A stretch of DNA of 64,000 nucleotides from Candidatus Kouleothrix ribensis (GTDB lineage: Bacteria > Chloroflexota > Chloroflexia > Chloroflexales > Roseiflexaceae). Shown piece by piece: positions 8,111-16,417 of this stretch; the stretch's first letter is position 1, and every line of letters begins with the position of its first letter. The notes below the pieces were generated by a model. The model ran no database searches, was not told the origin of the DNA, and saw only the letters and a program-made list of their open reading frames with translations. A program made the translations under genes and the position numbers. The stretch lies in NCBI GenBank assembly GCA_016722075.1, contig JADKGW010000001.1, positions 434,001-498,000 on the forward strand, written 5' to 3'.

Positions 8111-9181
8111 ATGATCGACCGTATTGTGGATCTGCTAGGTTCGGAGGCAACGACGCTGCTCGAACATCAGTCGAAGACGATTAGTACGGATCAGCTGAAC
8201 GTGCCCGGCCCCGACTTTATCGACCGAGTCTGGGCGCACTCCGATCGCTCCATCCCGGTGCTGCGCAATCTACAGTCGCTGTTCGGCACGGGCCGGCTGG
8301 CCAACACCGGCTACCTGTCGATCCTGCCGGTCGACCAGGGCATCGAGCATTCGGCCGGTGCTTCATTCGCGCCGAACCCGCAGTACTTCGACCCCGAGAA
8401 TATTGTCAAGCTGGCGCTCGAGGGCGGCTGCAACGCCGTCGCCTCGACCTATGGCGTGCTGGGCGCAGTCAGCCGCAAGTATGCCCACAAGATCCCGTTC
8501 CTGGTCAAGATTAACCATAACGAATTTCTGACCTACCCGAACAAGTTCGACCAGATCATGTTCGGCACAATCAAGCAGGCCCGCGATCTTGGCGCGGCCG
8601 CCGTCGGCGCGACAATCTACTTCGGCTCGCCCGAGTCGGGCCGCCAGATCATCGAGGTGTCGCAGGCTTTTGCAATGGCCCACGAGCTCGGCCTGGCCAC
8701 GGTGCTGTGGTGCTACCTGCGCAACCCCGGCTTCAAGATCGGCGGCGTCGACTACCACGTGTCGGCCGACCTGACTGGCCAGGCTAACCACCTGGGCGTC
8801 ACGATTGAGGCCGATATCATCAAGCAGAAGCTGCCCGAGAACAACGGCGGCTACAATGCGCTGAACAGCAAAGAGAACCCGTACGGCAAGACCAACAAGA
8901 AGGTCTATACCGATCTGACCAGCGACCACCCGATCGATCTGGTGCGCTACCAGGTGGCCAACTGCTACATGGGCCGCGCCAGCCTGATCAACTCGGGCGG
9001 CGCCTCCAGTGGCGCTGGCGACCTAGCCGAGGCCGTGCGCACGGCCGTGATCAACAAGCGCGGCGGTGGGGCCGGCCTGATCTCGGGTCGCAAGGCCTTC
9101 CAGCGACCGATGGCCGAGGGCGCGGCGCTGCTCAACGCGATCCAGGATGTGTACCTGGCCAAGGAGATCACGCTGGCGTAG
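8111..9181 (+). CDS. fbaB: fructose-bisphosphate aldolase, class I (bacterial/DhnA type)
   Basis: This 356-residue Schiff-base aldolase cleaves fructose 1,6-bisphosphate. It follows the long bacterial class I pattern: ILPVDQGIEHSAG near residue 80, FLVKINHNEF carrying a conserved lysine, the AVGATIYFGS strand and WCYLRNPGFK. A near-perfect GAGGAGGAACT ribosome binding site ends just before the ATG at 8111. An upstream in-frame extension to 7841 runs through repeat DNA and is rejected. With pfp just upstream on the same strand it forms a short glycolytic unit. It ends 24 bp before a bidirectional terminator that separates it from the oppositely oriented tandem PFK gene. Confidence 0.92.
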   Translation: MIDRIVDLLGSEATTLLEHQSKTISTDQLNVPGPDFIDRVWAHSDRSIPVLRNLQSLFGTGRLANTGYLSILPVDQGIEHSAGASFAPNPQYFDPENIVKLALEGGCNAVASTYGVLGAVSRKYAHKIPFLVKINHNEFLTYPNKFDQIMFGTIKQARDLGAAAVGATIYFGSPESGRQIIEVSQAFAMAHELGLATVLWCYLRNPGFKIGGVDYHVSADLTGQANHLGVTIEADIIKQKLPENNGGYNALNSKENPYGKTNKKVYTDLTSDHPIDLVRYQVANCYMGRASLINSGGASSGAGDLAEAVRTAVINKRGGGAGLISGRKAFQRPMAEGAALLNAIQDVYLAKEITLA

Positions 9182-9205
9182 CGATTGGCTGGTGCAACGT
9201 GACCA

Positions 9206-9241
9206 AGCAGTAGGGGCGCGCTCGAGCGCGCCCCTACTGCT
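9206..9241. terminator. 36-bp perfect palindrome between convergent glycolytic genes
   Basis: 18+18 bases are perfectly self-complementary around CTCGAG. It lies between the aldolase stop (+) and the tandem PFK stop (-), so it probably ends both transcripts. T runs are short on both sides. Confidence 0.75.
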
Positions 9242-9262
9242 GCTAAAACTGCTAAAACCCTC

Positions 9263-11503
9263 CTATTCGGCCGTGAGCTGCGGCCCCGGCTGCGCCAGCA
9301 GCTGCATGATCGGGCGCAGGCTCAGCCACCACTGCTCGCTTGGGCGCTTGTGGGCCGTGTCGATCATGCGTGGGAAGTCGGCCAGGTCGAACAGGCGTAC
9401 CTGCCCCTCGGTCAGGCCAATGAACACGCTCTTGGGCGCCGGCTTGCCGGCCTCGACGATCAGGTACTCGATGCAGCGCGCGGCCAGACGCGTGGCCTGG
9501 ATGCGATCGAACGGCGAGGGATCGCCGCCCTGCTGCAGGTGCCCGAGGATAGCCTGGCGCACCTCGAACAGGTTGCGCCCTTCTTCTTCAAACAGCGCAG
9601 CCATGAAGCCGGTGGTATAGATCTGGCTGGCGCGCTCGTTGCGGATCATGAGCCCCAGCCGCTTGCCGCTGCGGAAGCCATCGGCCAGGTGCTCTAGGTC
9701 GGCCTCGAGATCGTGCAGTGTGACGCCCTCTTCGTTCAGGTATACACGCTCGGCGCCGGTGGCCATGCCGCTCATCAGCGCCAGGTAGCCGCAGTTGCGG
9801 CCCATCACCTCGACCACGAAGCAGCGCCGCGCTGCCACGGCCGACTGCTTGATCTTGTCGACGACCTCGACAATATTGTTCAGCGCGGTGTCGGCGCCGA
9901 TGCTCAGCTCGCTACCAGGCAGGTTGTTGTTGATCGTCGCTGGCAGGCAGATGATCGGGATGTTGAACGAAGGGAAAGTGCTGCGCTCGGCGTACAGCCG
10001 GTGGGCCGCCTCGTAGCCGCTCCAGCCGCCTATCATGAGCAGGCCGTCGACCTGGTGCGCCTCGAGCGTGCGCGCGATCGTGTAGAGCTCGCGCCCGCTT
10101 GGCACGGTGCGGCTGGTGCCTAGCTCGGCGCCACCCATCGAGACCCAGCCACTCACGCTCATCCAGTCGAGCGGCGTGATCGCGCCGTCGAGCAGACCCT
10201 GGAAGCCGTTCTGGACGCCCAGCATAGTGTGGCCTTTGTCGAGCCCCAGCCGCACCGCCGCGCGCGTCGCCGTGTTCATACCGGCAGCCGGCCCGCCGGC
10301 ATTCAGCACCGCCAGCCGTAACGAGCGCTGCTGCGGGTCGGCGGCGTGCGGCAGCGTGCGCACCAGCGTGCGGAAGGTCTGGTACGAGTCGCGGAAGCTG
10401 CCGCCGCGCAGGGCCATGGCTTGCTCGTAGTCGCGTGCGGCGATGGCCTCGGCCACCGCGCGGGTCTGCTCGACGCAGCGCATCAGCGGCGCGCGCGTGA
10501 TCCGGTTGTTGCGCAGGCCGATCAGCATGGCCTCGCTGTCGGGTGTGTCGGCCTCGAGCTCGGCCACTGCAGCATGGCCCAGCAGCGTGCTCATCACCCG
10601 ATCGAAGGCGCTGGGCGCGCCGCCGCGCTGCACGTGGCCCAGAATGGTCACGCGCGCATCCTCGCCGAGCCGCTGCTCGAGCACTTGCTTCACATAATCA
10701 CTGGTGATCGGCTGGCCATTACGATCCTGGGCGCCCTCGGCAACGATCACGATGCTGTCGCGGCGCCCGGCCTGGCGCCCGGCCTTGAGCACCTGGCACA
10801 TGGTTACTTCCCAGCTATCGACGTTGGGTGGATTTTCAGGAATGAAGGCCCAGTCGGCGCCGGTAGCAATCGCACCCATCAGCGCCAGGTAGCCACAGTG
10901 GCGGCCCATCACCTCGACGATAAAGGTGCGCTGGTGGCTGGCCGCCGTACTGGTGATCGCATCGACCGCCTCGGTGATGCGGTGCAGCGCGGTGTCGGCG
11001 CCGATGGTCATGTCGGTGCCGGCCATGTCGTTGTCGATCGAGCCAACCAGCCCGACGATCGCCAGGTGCGCGCGGCGTGTCGCTACCTCGGGGGCCAGCA
11101 GGCCCTGCTCGACCAGCTCGCTCAGCAGGCTGGGCCATTCCTGTCGAAACAGGTTTGCGCCGGTCAGGCTGCCGTCGCCGCCGATCACCACCAGGCTGTC
11201 GATCTCGTGCTCGAGCAGGTTGCGCGCAGCCTGGAGCCGGCCCGCGCGGTCGCGGAAGGCCAGGCAGCGCGCGGTGCCGATCACAGTGCCGCCGCGGTGC
11301 AAGATCCCGCCGACCGAGTCCCAGCCGAGTTTGCGAATTCGGTTGCCGCCGTCGACCATGCCCTGGTAGCCCTCGTAGATCGCATACACGTCCATGCCGC
11401 GGTCGAGCGCGGTACGTGCCACCGCGCGCACAGCCGCGTTCATGCCCGGCGCGTCGCCACCGCTCGTCAGGATGCCGATCCGTCGGGTGTGCTGTCCAGT
11501 CAT
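9263..11503 (-). CDS. double-length 6-phosphofructokinase (tandem, eukaryote-like)
   Basis: This 746-residue protein has two fused PFK domains, whereas most bacterial enzymes have about 320-400 residues. The N-terminal half (1-~385) is catalytically complete and ATP-type: GGDGS at 108-112, GSIDND at 154-159 with catalytic Asp157, TDMTIGADTALHRI, VMGRHCGYLAL and GHVQRGGAPSAFDR. The C-terminal half (~395-746) keeps the fold and GHLQQGGDPSPFDR. However, it has GGWSG in place of GGDGS and PATINNN (521-527) where the catalytic Asp should be. It should therefore be inactive and may be regulatory. This division matches animal and fungal PFK1. An AGGGG ribosome binding site precedes the ATG. It converges on the aldolase gene and diverges from uvrB. 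Confidence 0.93.
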   Translation of the reverse strand: MTGQHTRRIGILTSGGDAPGMNAAVRAVARTALDRGMDVYAIYEGYQGMVDGGNRIRKLGWDSVGGILHRGGTVIGTARCLAFRDRAGRLQAARNLLEHEIDSLVVIGGDGSLTGANLFRQEWPSLLSELVEQGLLAPEVATRRAHLAIVGLVGSIDNDMAGTDMTIGADTALHRITEAVDAITSTAASHQRTFIVEVMGRHCGYLALMGAIATGADWAFIPENPPNVDSWEVTMCQVLKAGRQAGRRDSIVIVAEGAQDRNGQPITSDYVKQVLEQRLGEDARVTILGHVQRGGAPSAFDRVMSTLLGHAAVAELEADTPDSEAMLIGLRNNRITRAPLMRCVEQTRAVAEAIAARDYEQAMALRGGSFRDSYQTFRTLVRTLPHAADPQQRSLRLAVLNAGGPAAGMNTATRAAVRLGLDKGHTMLGVQNGFQGLLDGAITPLDWMSVSGWVSMGGAELGTSRTVPSGRELYTIARTLEAHQVDGLLMIGGWSGYEAAHRLYAERSTFPSFNIPIICLPATINNNLPGSELSIGADTALNNIVEVVDKIKQSAVAARRCFVVEVMGRNCGYLALMSGMATGAERVYLNEEGVTLHDLEADLEHLADGFRSGKRLGLMIRNERASQIYTTGFMAALFEEEGRNLFEVRQAILGHLQQGGDPSPFDRIQATRLAARCIEYLIVEAGKPAPKSVFIGLTEGQVRLFDLADFPRMIDTAHKRPSEQWWLSLRPIMQLLAQPGPQLTAE

Positions 11504-11814
11504 ATTCCCCTCGATCTGGTGCAGGGCCGGCGCGCTGCCCGACCCCGTGTGATGCTCAGAATATTGCCTGCGTGAGCTGGGCCTACCCGATCATACTCGA
11601 GCCGATCGGCACACGCGGAAAGGAATCTTTACGTTGGGGGAATGTTTCTCGCCTCTGTCTCGATCTGGTGGGCGCGCGGCGCGGCGCAATCGCACTATGC
11701 ACCAGCACCCGCCGAACATACGTGCGCATCAACCGAAAGGCGGATGCGAAAAACCCGTGAACCGTGTATAATGAAACTTCTTCAAAAGCCTCATACACGG
11801 ATGTCAGGTGGCGT
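11504..11814. other. 311-bp divergent intergenic region (tandem PFK / uvrB)
   Basis: No gene is supported here. It must hold the promoters of both flanking genes. Only a TATAAT at 11767-11772 on the + strand is clear; no -35 element is obvious for it. Confidence 0.5.
11767..11772 (+). promoter_or_regulatory. -10 box (TATAAT) upstream of uvrB
   Basis: A perfect TATAAT lies 42 bp before the uvrB ATG. No good -35 box sits at the usual distance. LexA-type SOS boxes were not recognised nearby. Confidence 0.4.
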
Positions 11815-13821
11815 ATGTCGTTTCGGGTCGTTGCCCCCTATCACCCCACCGGCGATCAGCCCAAGGCCATCGCCCAGCTGGTCGATGGCGTAAATAAGGG
11901 CTACAAGCATCAGACGCTGCTGGGTGCGACTGGCACAGGCAAGACGGCTGTGATGTCTTGGATCTTCGAGCAGCTCGGGCGCCCGGCGCTGGTAATGGCC
12001 CACAACAAGACGCTGGTGTCGCAGCTGTACTCCGAGTTTCGCGAGCTACTGCCCGACTCGGCCGTCGAGCTGTTCATCTCGTACTACGACGTGTATACGC
12101 CCGAGGCCTACGTGCCCAGCAAGGATCTCTACATCGAGAAAGAGGCCCAGATCAACGAGGAGATCGACCGGCTGCGCCACGCCGCAACCCAGGCGCTGCT
12201 GACGCGCAACGACGTGCTGATCGTCGCGTCGGTCTCGGCGATCTATGGCCTGGGCTCGCCCACCGACTACGGCCAGGTCGCCATCCCCCTGCGTGTCGGC
12301 GAGGTGCGCAACCGCGACAAGCTGCTGCGCCAGCTGATCGACCTGCAATTCGAGCGCAACGATATCGACTTCCACCGCGGCACCTTCCGCGTGCGCGGCG
12401 ACACGCTCGATATCTTCCCGGCCAATGCCGAGATCGCCGAGCGGGTCGAGTTCTGGGGCGACGAGATCGAGAAGATCACCGAGTTCGACCCGCTGACCGG
12501 CGAGGTGCTGGTGGCGCGCACGGCCGTAGATATCTTCCCGGCCAAACACTTCATCGCCAATACCGAGAAGCTGCAGCTGGCGATCAGCGATATTTCGAGC
12601 GAGCTGACCGAGCGCGTGGCTGCGCTCGAGGCCGAGAGCAAGCCGCTCGAGGCTGCCCGGCTCAAGCAGCGCACCATGTACGATCTTGAGATGCTGGGCG
12701 AGGTGGGCTACTGCTCGGGCATCGAGAACTATTCACGGCATATGGATCGGCGCCTGCCTGGCCAGACGCCCTGGACCCTGATCGACTACTTTCCCGACAA
12801 TTTCGTGCTGTTCGTCGATGAGTCGCATATTAGCCTGCCGCAGATCCGCGGCATGTACAATGGCGACCGCTCGCGCAAGCAGACGCTGGTCGATTATGGC
12901 TTCCGGCTGCCCTCGGCACTCGATAACCGGCCGCTCAAATTCGATGAGTTCGAACAGCATGTTCACCAGGCGATCTATGTGTCGGCTACACCTGGCCCGT
13001 ACGAGCTTGAACACTCGCAGCAGATCGTCGAGCAGATCATCCGCCCGACCGGCCTGATCGACCCGATCATCGAGGTGCGGCCAACCAAGGGCCAGATCGA
13101 CGACCTGATCGGCGAGATCAAGCGGCGGGTCGATAAAGGCCAGCGTGTGCTGGTGACCACGCTGACCAAGCGTATGGCCGAGGATCTGTCGGATTATCTG
13201 AAGGAGATGGGCGTGCGCACGCAGTACCTGCACGCCGACATCGAGACGCTCGAGCGCGTCGAGATCCTGCGCGATCTGCGGCTGGGCGTATACGATGTGG
13301 TCGTCGGCATTAACCTGCTGCGCGAGGGCCTCGACCTGCCCGAGGTGTCGATGGTGGCCATCCTCGACGCCGACAAAGAGGGCTATTTGCGCTCGGCCTC
13401 GTCGCTGATCCAGATCTCTGGCCGCGCCGCGCGCCATATCGAGGGCACCGTGATCATGTACGCCGACACGATTACCGCCTCGATGCATGCCGCGATCCAG
13501 GAGACCAACCGCCGCCGCGCGATCCAGGAGGCCCACAACCGCACGCATAACATCACGCCGGTGGGTATCAGCAAGGCCGTGCGCGACCTGACCGAGCGTG
13601 TGCGCAAAGTTGCCGAGGAGCGCGCGGTGTATCAGGCCGGGCCGGGCGGCCTGGGCGAGCTGCCGATCCCGAAGGACGAGCTGGTCAAGCTGATCAAAGA
13701 GCTTGAGAAACAGATGAAGCAGGCCGCCAAGGATCTTGAGTTCGAGAAGGCCGCCGCGCTGCGCGACCAGGTGATCGAGCTGCGGCGCACACTGGCGCTC
13801 GAGGAAGAGACCATCCGATAA
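11815..13821 (+). CDS. uvrB: UvrB, excinuclease ABC subunit B
   Basis: This 668-residue UvrB is the damage-verifying helicase-like subunit of nucleotide excision repair and works with UvrA and UvrC. Visible features are the Walker A motif GATGTGKT near residue 40, the beta-hairpin region with YYDVYTPEAY, the DESH motif VDESH, helicase motifs QISGRAARH near the end of domain 3, and a C-terminal UVR/UvrC-binding coil (LEFEKAAALRDQV). The ATG at 11815, preceded by AGGTGG, gives the canonical MSFRVVAPYHPTGDQP start; the frame is open 17 codons further up without support. Length is normal. It stands alone, divergent from the tandem PFK gene. Confidence 0.97.
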   Translation: MSFRVVAPYHPTGDQPKAIAQLVDGVNKGYKHQTLLGATGTGKTAVMSWIFEQLGRPALVMAHNKTLVSQLYSEFRELLPDSAVELFISYYDVYTPEAYVPSKDLYIEKEAQINEEIDRLRHAATQALLTRNDVLIVASVSAIYGLGSPTDYGQVAIPLRVGEVRNRDKLLRQLIDLQFERNDIDFHRGTFRVRGDTLDIFPANAEIAERVEFWGDEIEKITEFDPLTGEVLVARTAVDIFPAKHFIANTEKLQLAISDISSELTERVAALEAESKPLEAARLKQRTMYDLEMLGEVGYCSGIENYSRHMDRRLPGQTPWTLIDYFPDNFVLFVDESHISLPQIRGMYNGDRSRKQTLVDYGFRLPSALDNRPLKFDEFEQHVHQAIYVSATPGPYELEHSQQIVEQIIRPTGLIDPIIEVRPTKGQIDDLIGEIKRRVDKGQRVLVTTLTKRMAEDLSDYLKEMGVRTQYLHADIETLERVEILRDLRLGVYDVVVGINLLREGLDLPEVSMVAILDADKEGYLRSASSLIQISGRAARHIEGTVIMYADTITASMHAAIQETNRRRAIQEAHNRTHNITPVGISKAVRDLTERVRKVAEERAVYQAGPGGLGELPIPKDELVKLIKELEKQMKQAAKDLEFEKAAALRDQVIELRRTLALEEETIR

Positions 13822-14068
13822 GCCCTGGGCCGTACACGCTCGCCCGCGTTGCGCGCCACCGCAGGCACAACCGCCGAGGGCGTACGCCCTGCTAGGTTCA
13901 AATGTGATGGAACTGGTACGGATTGATCATTGCAATCCGAGCGCTATGGCTTGATAATACAGGGGTGGCGCGCCGCGCAACCTGCAGCAACCGGGTAGGC
14001 ACAGGCATCCAGGAGTTTCTTTTGAACGGCTCATCCATGCATGTTGAGCTGCGGAAGGGAGCACCGCA

Positions 14069-15430
14069 GTGGCGGTCCAAATCTGGATCGGCGAGAAGCC
14101 GGAACATCCCAACGAGCGACGCGCGATTGTCGCACTCGCCAATGGCCTCGATCGGCTCGATGGCCTGTATCTGATCCTGGCGAATTTCAGCGTGGGTGGC
14201 CGTAATATCGACCTGGTGCTGATCAAGCAGGACGCGATCTTTATTGTCGAGCTCAAGCACTGCGACGGCAAGATCTTCGGCGATGTGAATGGCCCGTGGT
14301 TCGTCGAGAGCGCCAACGGCGAGCGCAAGCGCCTGAACCCTGGCCGCAAAAACCCGTACAACCAGGTCATCTCATATTACTACAGTCTGATCAACTTCCT
14401 CAACGAGCACCGCACCACCTTCCTCTCGGCACAGAAAGCTGCGGCGGTCGATTTTCGCACCTGCAAGCGCCTGGTGGTGATCGCCCCGACGATTCAGGAC
14501 GGCTCGCAGGTCGAGACCGACTGGAAGGTCGAGCTGAAGGGCCTCGATGAGCTGCCGGCCTACCTCATCACCGAGCGCTCATCCGAGATCAACCTGAGCG
14601 AGGAAGAGATGCTCAGGATCCCCGAGCTGCTGCACTGCACGCGCTGGAGCGAGGTGAATGCACTGCTGGCGGGTGTTCTGCCGCGCTGGGACGAGCCCGA
14701 CCCAGGGCTGGCCGCGCCGCCGCGCGTGGCGGCCGAGATCGCGCCACCCGAGCTTGCGGCCCCGGATGCGGCGCCTGCGCCAACCATCTGGTCGCGCGGG
14801 CGGCGTGTGCTCACCACGTGGACGGGGCGAGCCGCCGTGTTGATGGGCACGCTGGCGCTGGTGCTGGCGGCGGTGGTGCTGGCCATGGCAACGCGCCGCC
14901 CGCTGGTGCCCATCGACCAGCCGGTCAGCGGGATCGTGAGTACCAGCCAGGCTGCCGGCGGTGTCGACTTTGGCGGCGTAGTTGCGCAAGACAGCTGCAT
15001 CTGGAACGAGTTCCAATCGGTTGGGCGGCGGCGTGGCGCGCAGATCGGCACCTGGGAGAATGTGGGTGTTGGCGGGAATGCGCCGGCCTTGCAGCCTGAG
15101 GTCGTCGTATCGCTTGAAGAGGTCGATTTCTGCAAGGGCGAGATCAAGCTGCTGTGGAGCGTGCGCAACAACATGGACGACGAAAGCGTGGCGCTACCGC
15201 TGACTGCCGAGAATATCGCGGTGAGCGACTCGCTGCTGAACGACTACCAGATCGCCGACCCGAAATCGCTGCCGCCGCAGATCAGCGTCGCGCCACGCAG
15301 CAAGGCCCGCGGCACTGCGGTGATCGAGCGGCCGGCCAACCTGAACGCCAAGGTGCTGCGGATCAAACTCAAGCAGATGCCCTTTGGCGAAGCTACCTGG
15401 ATCGTACCGATCAGCGGCGCAGGCAAGTAA
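14069..15430 (+). CDS. NERD-domain, single-pass membrane protein
   Basis: This 453-residue protein has an N-terminal nuclease-related NERD domain (about 10-170). GGRNIDLVLI and FIVELKHCDGKI give the D...E-x-K pattern of restriction-endonuclease-like folds. A Pro/Ala-rich linker (about 215-240) and one hydrophobic helix (about 250-275) follow. The remaining ~175 residues should lie on the other side of the membrane. They resemble no family I can name but end in a beta-rich domain of the type found in secreted proteins. Start is GTG with GGAAGGGA upstream. Nuclease activity is not established for most NERD proteins. An intrinsic terminator follows at 15457. Confidence 0.78.
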   Translation: MAVQIWIGEKPEHPNERRAIVALANGLDRLDGLYLILANFSVGGRNIDLVLIKQDAIFIVELKHCDGKIFGDVNGPWFVESANGERKRLNPGRKNPYNQVISYYYSLINFLNEHRTTFLSAQKAAAVDFRTCKRLVVIAPTIQDGSQVETDWKVELKGLDELPAYLITERSSEINLSEEEMLRIPELLHCTRWSEVNALLAGVLPRWDEPDPGLAAPPRVAAEIAPPELAAPDAAPAPTIWSRGRRVLTTWTGRAAVLMGTLALVLAAVVLAMATRRPLVPIDQPVSGIVSTSQAAGGVDFGGVVAQDSCIWNEFQSVGRRRGAQIGTWENVGVGGNAPALQPEVVVSLEEVDFCKGEIKLLWSVRNNMDDESVALPLTAENIAVSDSLLNDYQIADPKSLPPQISVAPRSKARGTAVIERPANLNAKVLRIKLKQMPFGEATWIVPISGAGK

Positions 15431-15456
15431 TCACGGCCTGAATAGGCGGTTGGGCG

Positions 15457-15485
15457 CGGGGGCGGCGAAGCTGCCCCCGTTTTGT
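15457..15485 (+). terminator. intrinsic terminator of the NERD gene
   Basis: A GC-rich stem (15457-15463 with 15473-15479, CGGGGGC/GCCCCCG) is followed directly by TTTTGTT. Confidence 0.75.
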
Positions 15486-15539
15486 TATGTACCGCGAAGC
15501 CGTCGCCACATTGCTCTTGCTGCTGCTGTGCATGGCATT

Positions 15540-15681
15540 ATACCAAATCCGGTTAATCGCTTGGTTTATGGTGGGGGTTCGGGGGCGGCAAAGCCGCCCC
15601 CGAAATGCTCTTTTGTTGTGCGATGCCTGGCAAAGCCAGGCATCGCACAACAAAACGAACGTAATCAAACGGAGTTGGTAT
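15540..15681. mobile_element. MITE-like palindromic element, copy A
   Basis: 142 bp are bounded by imperfect terminal inverted repeats. The left end ATACCAAATCCGGTT faces a right end reading ATACCAACTCCGTTT in reverse. Inside are two nested hairpins: 15580-15602 (10-bp stem, CGGGGGCGGC) and 15611-15655 (21-bp perfect stem). Related copies occur at 35519-35620 and 53345-53490. It has no coding capacity. Confidence 0.7.
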
Positions 15682-15723
15682 CAGGCTAGATCGGGATGTA
15701 GAATAAGACTTTGTTAATAACTA

Positions 15724-15753
15724 TTGACAGGTGCATAACAATCGAGATAGAAT
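15724..15753 (+). promoter_or_regulatory. promoter of the FHA-domain gene
   Basis: A perfect TTGACA (15724-15729) and TAGAAT (15748-15753) have an 18-bp spacer. The leader to the ATG at 15826 is about 65 nt. Confidence 0.6.
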
Positions 15754-15825
15754 GGCGCTGCTCTTGGTATACCAAATTCGATAGTATGCGTACACATACA
15801 GGGCCTGCCACACAGGGAGGGCCGC

Positions 15826-16386
15826 ATGGCTAAAGCACTAGTGCTGCGCGCGATCACCGGCGCACAGGCCGGCAAGCGCCACACACTAACCGCGCGCGCC
15901 AGCACGGTAGGCACCGCTGCAACCAACGATCTGGTGTTGCACGATCGGTTGTTAAGCCCGAGGCACCTCGAGATTCGGCAGGTGCTCGAGCGCTGGTTTG
16001 TCGTGCCACTGGTCGCCGGTAGCCAGGGGGTTGCGCTCAACGGCATGCCGGTAGCCGGCCAGAGCCGGGTCAACCCCGGCGATACGCTGACGCTCGGCAG
16101 TGTCACGTACGCGGTTGAGGTTGAGGATGTGATCGAGCAAGAGGTGGGCGTGGCGGTGCGTGGCACGAACAACAGCGTGCCGCGGCTGGGCGAATACTTC
16201 ATCCGGCGCGGCATTCTCAGCCGCGATCAGGTTATCAAGGTGGCCGAGCGCCAGAGCAAGCTCAACCACGATGGCATGCGCCTGCAATTTGGCCAGGTGG
16301 CCTACGAAATGGGCTTCATCACGCGCTCGCAGCTCGATATGGCCCTGGCCGACCAGCGCTCGGATTTCAACGACAGGTTCTACTAG
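15826..16386 (+). CDS. FHA-domain protein with MshEN-like C-terminal module
   Basis: This 186-residue soluble protein begins with a forkhead-associated domain (about 1-100), a phosphothreonine reader. Typical FHA positions are visible: the VGT...NDLVLHD strand, SPRHLEI (Ser-x-x-His) and LNGMPV. After a short linker, residues ~115-182 read LGEYFIRRGILSRDQ then QFGQVAYEMGFITRSQLDMA. This is the repeated helix pattern of the N-terminal domain of type II secretion/pilus ATPases (MshEN/GspE_N), some of which bind c-di-GMP. The gene could connect one of the Ser/Thr kinases in this region to a secretion or pilus machine; that link is inference. An AGGGAGG-type ribosome binding site precedes the ATG. 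Confidence 0.75.
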   Translation: MAKALVLRAITGAQAGKRHTLTARASTVGTAATNDLVLHDRLLSPRHLEIRQVLERWFVVPLVAGSQGVALNGMPVAGQSRVNPGDTLTLGSVTYAVEVEDVIEQEVGVAVRGTNNSVPRLGEYFIRRGILSRDQVIKVAERQSKLNHDGMRLQFGQVAYEMGFITRSQLDMALADQRSDFNDRFY

Positions 16387-16417
16387 TAGGGCTGCGATGT
16401 ATCGCAACCCTACCTGG

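Larger units (their letters stand above)
15486..15825. other. intergenic region holding a MITE-like element and the FHA-gene promoter
   Basis: No gene. It contains the repeat element at 15540-15681, a strong promoter candidate at 15724-15753 and a solitary element terminus (15768-15780). Confidence 0.6.

Noticed and set aside
10346..11575. 409-residue plus-strand frame
   Set aside because: Antisense to the tandem phosphofructokinase; low-complexity His/Ala/Arg composition.
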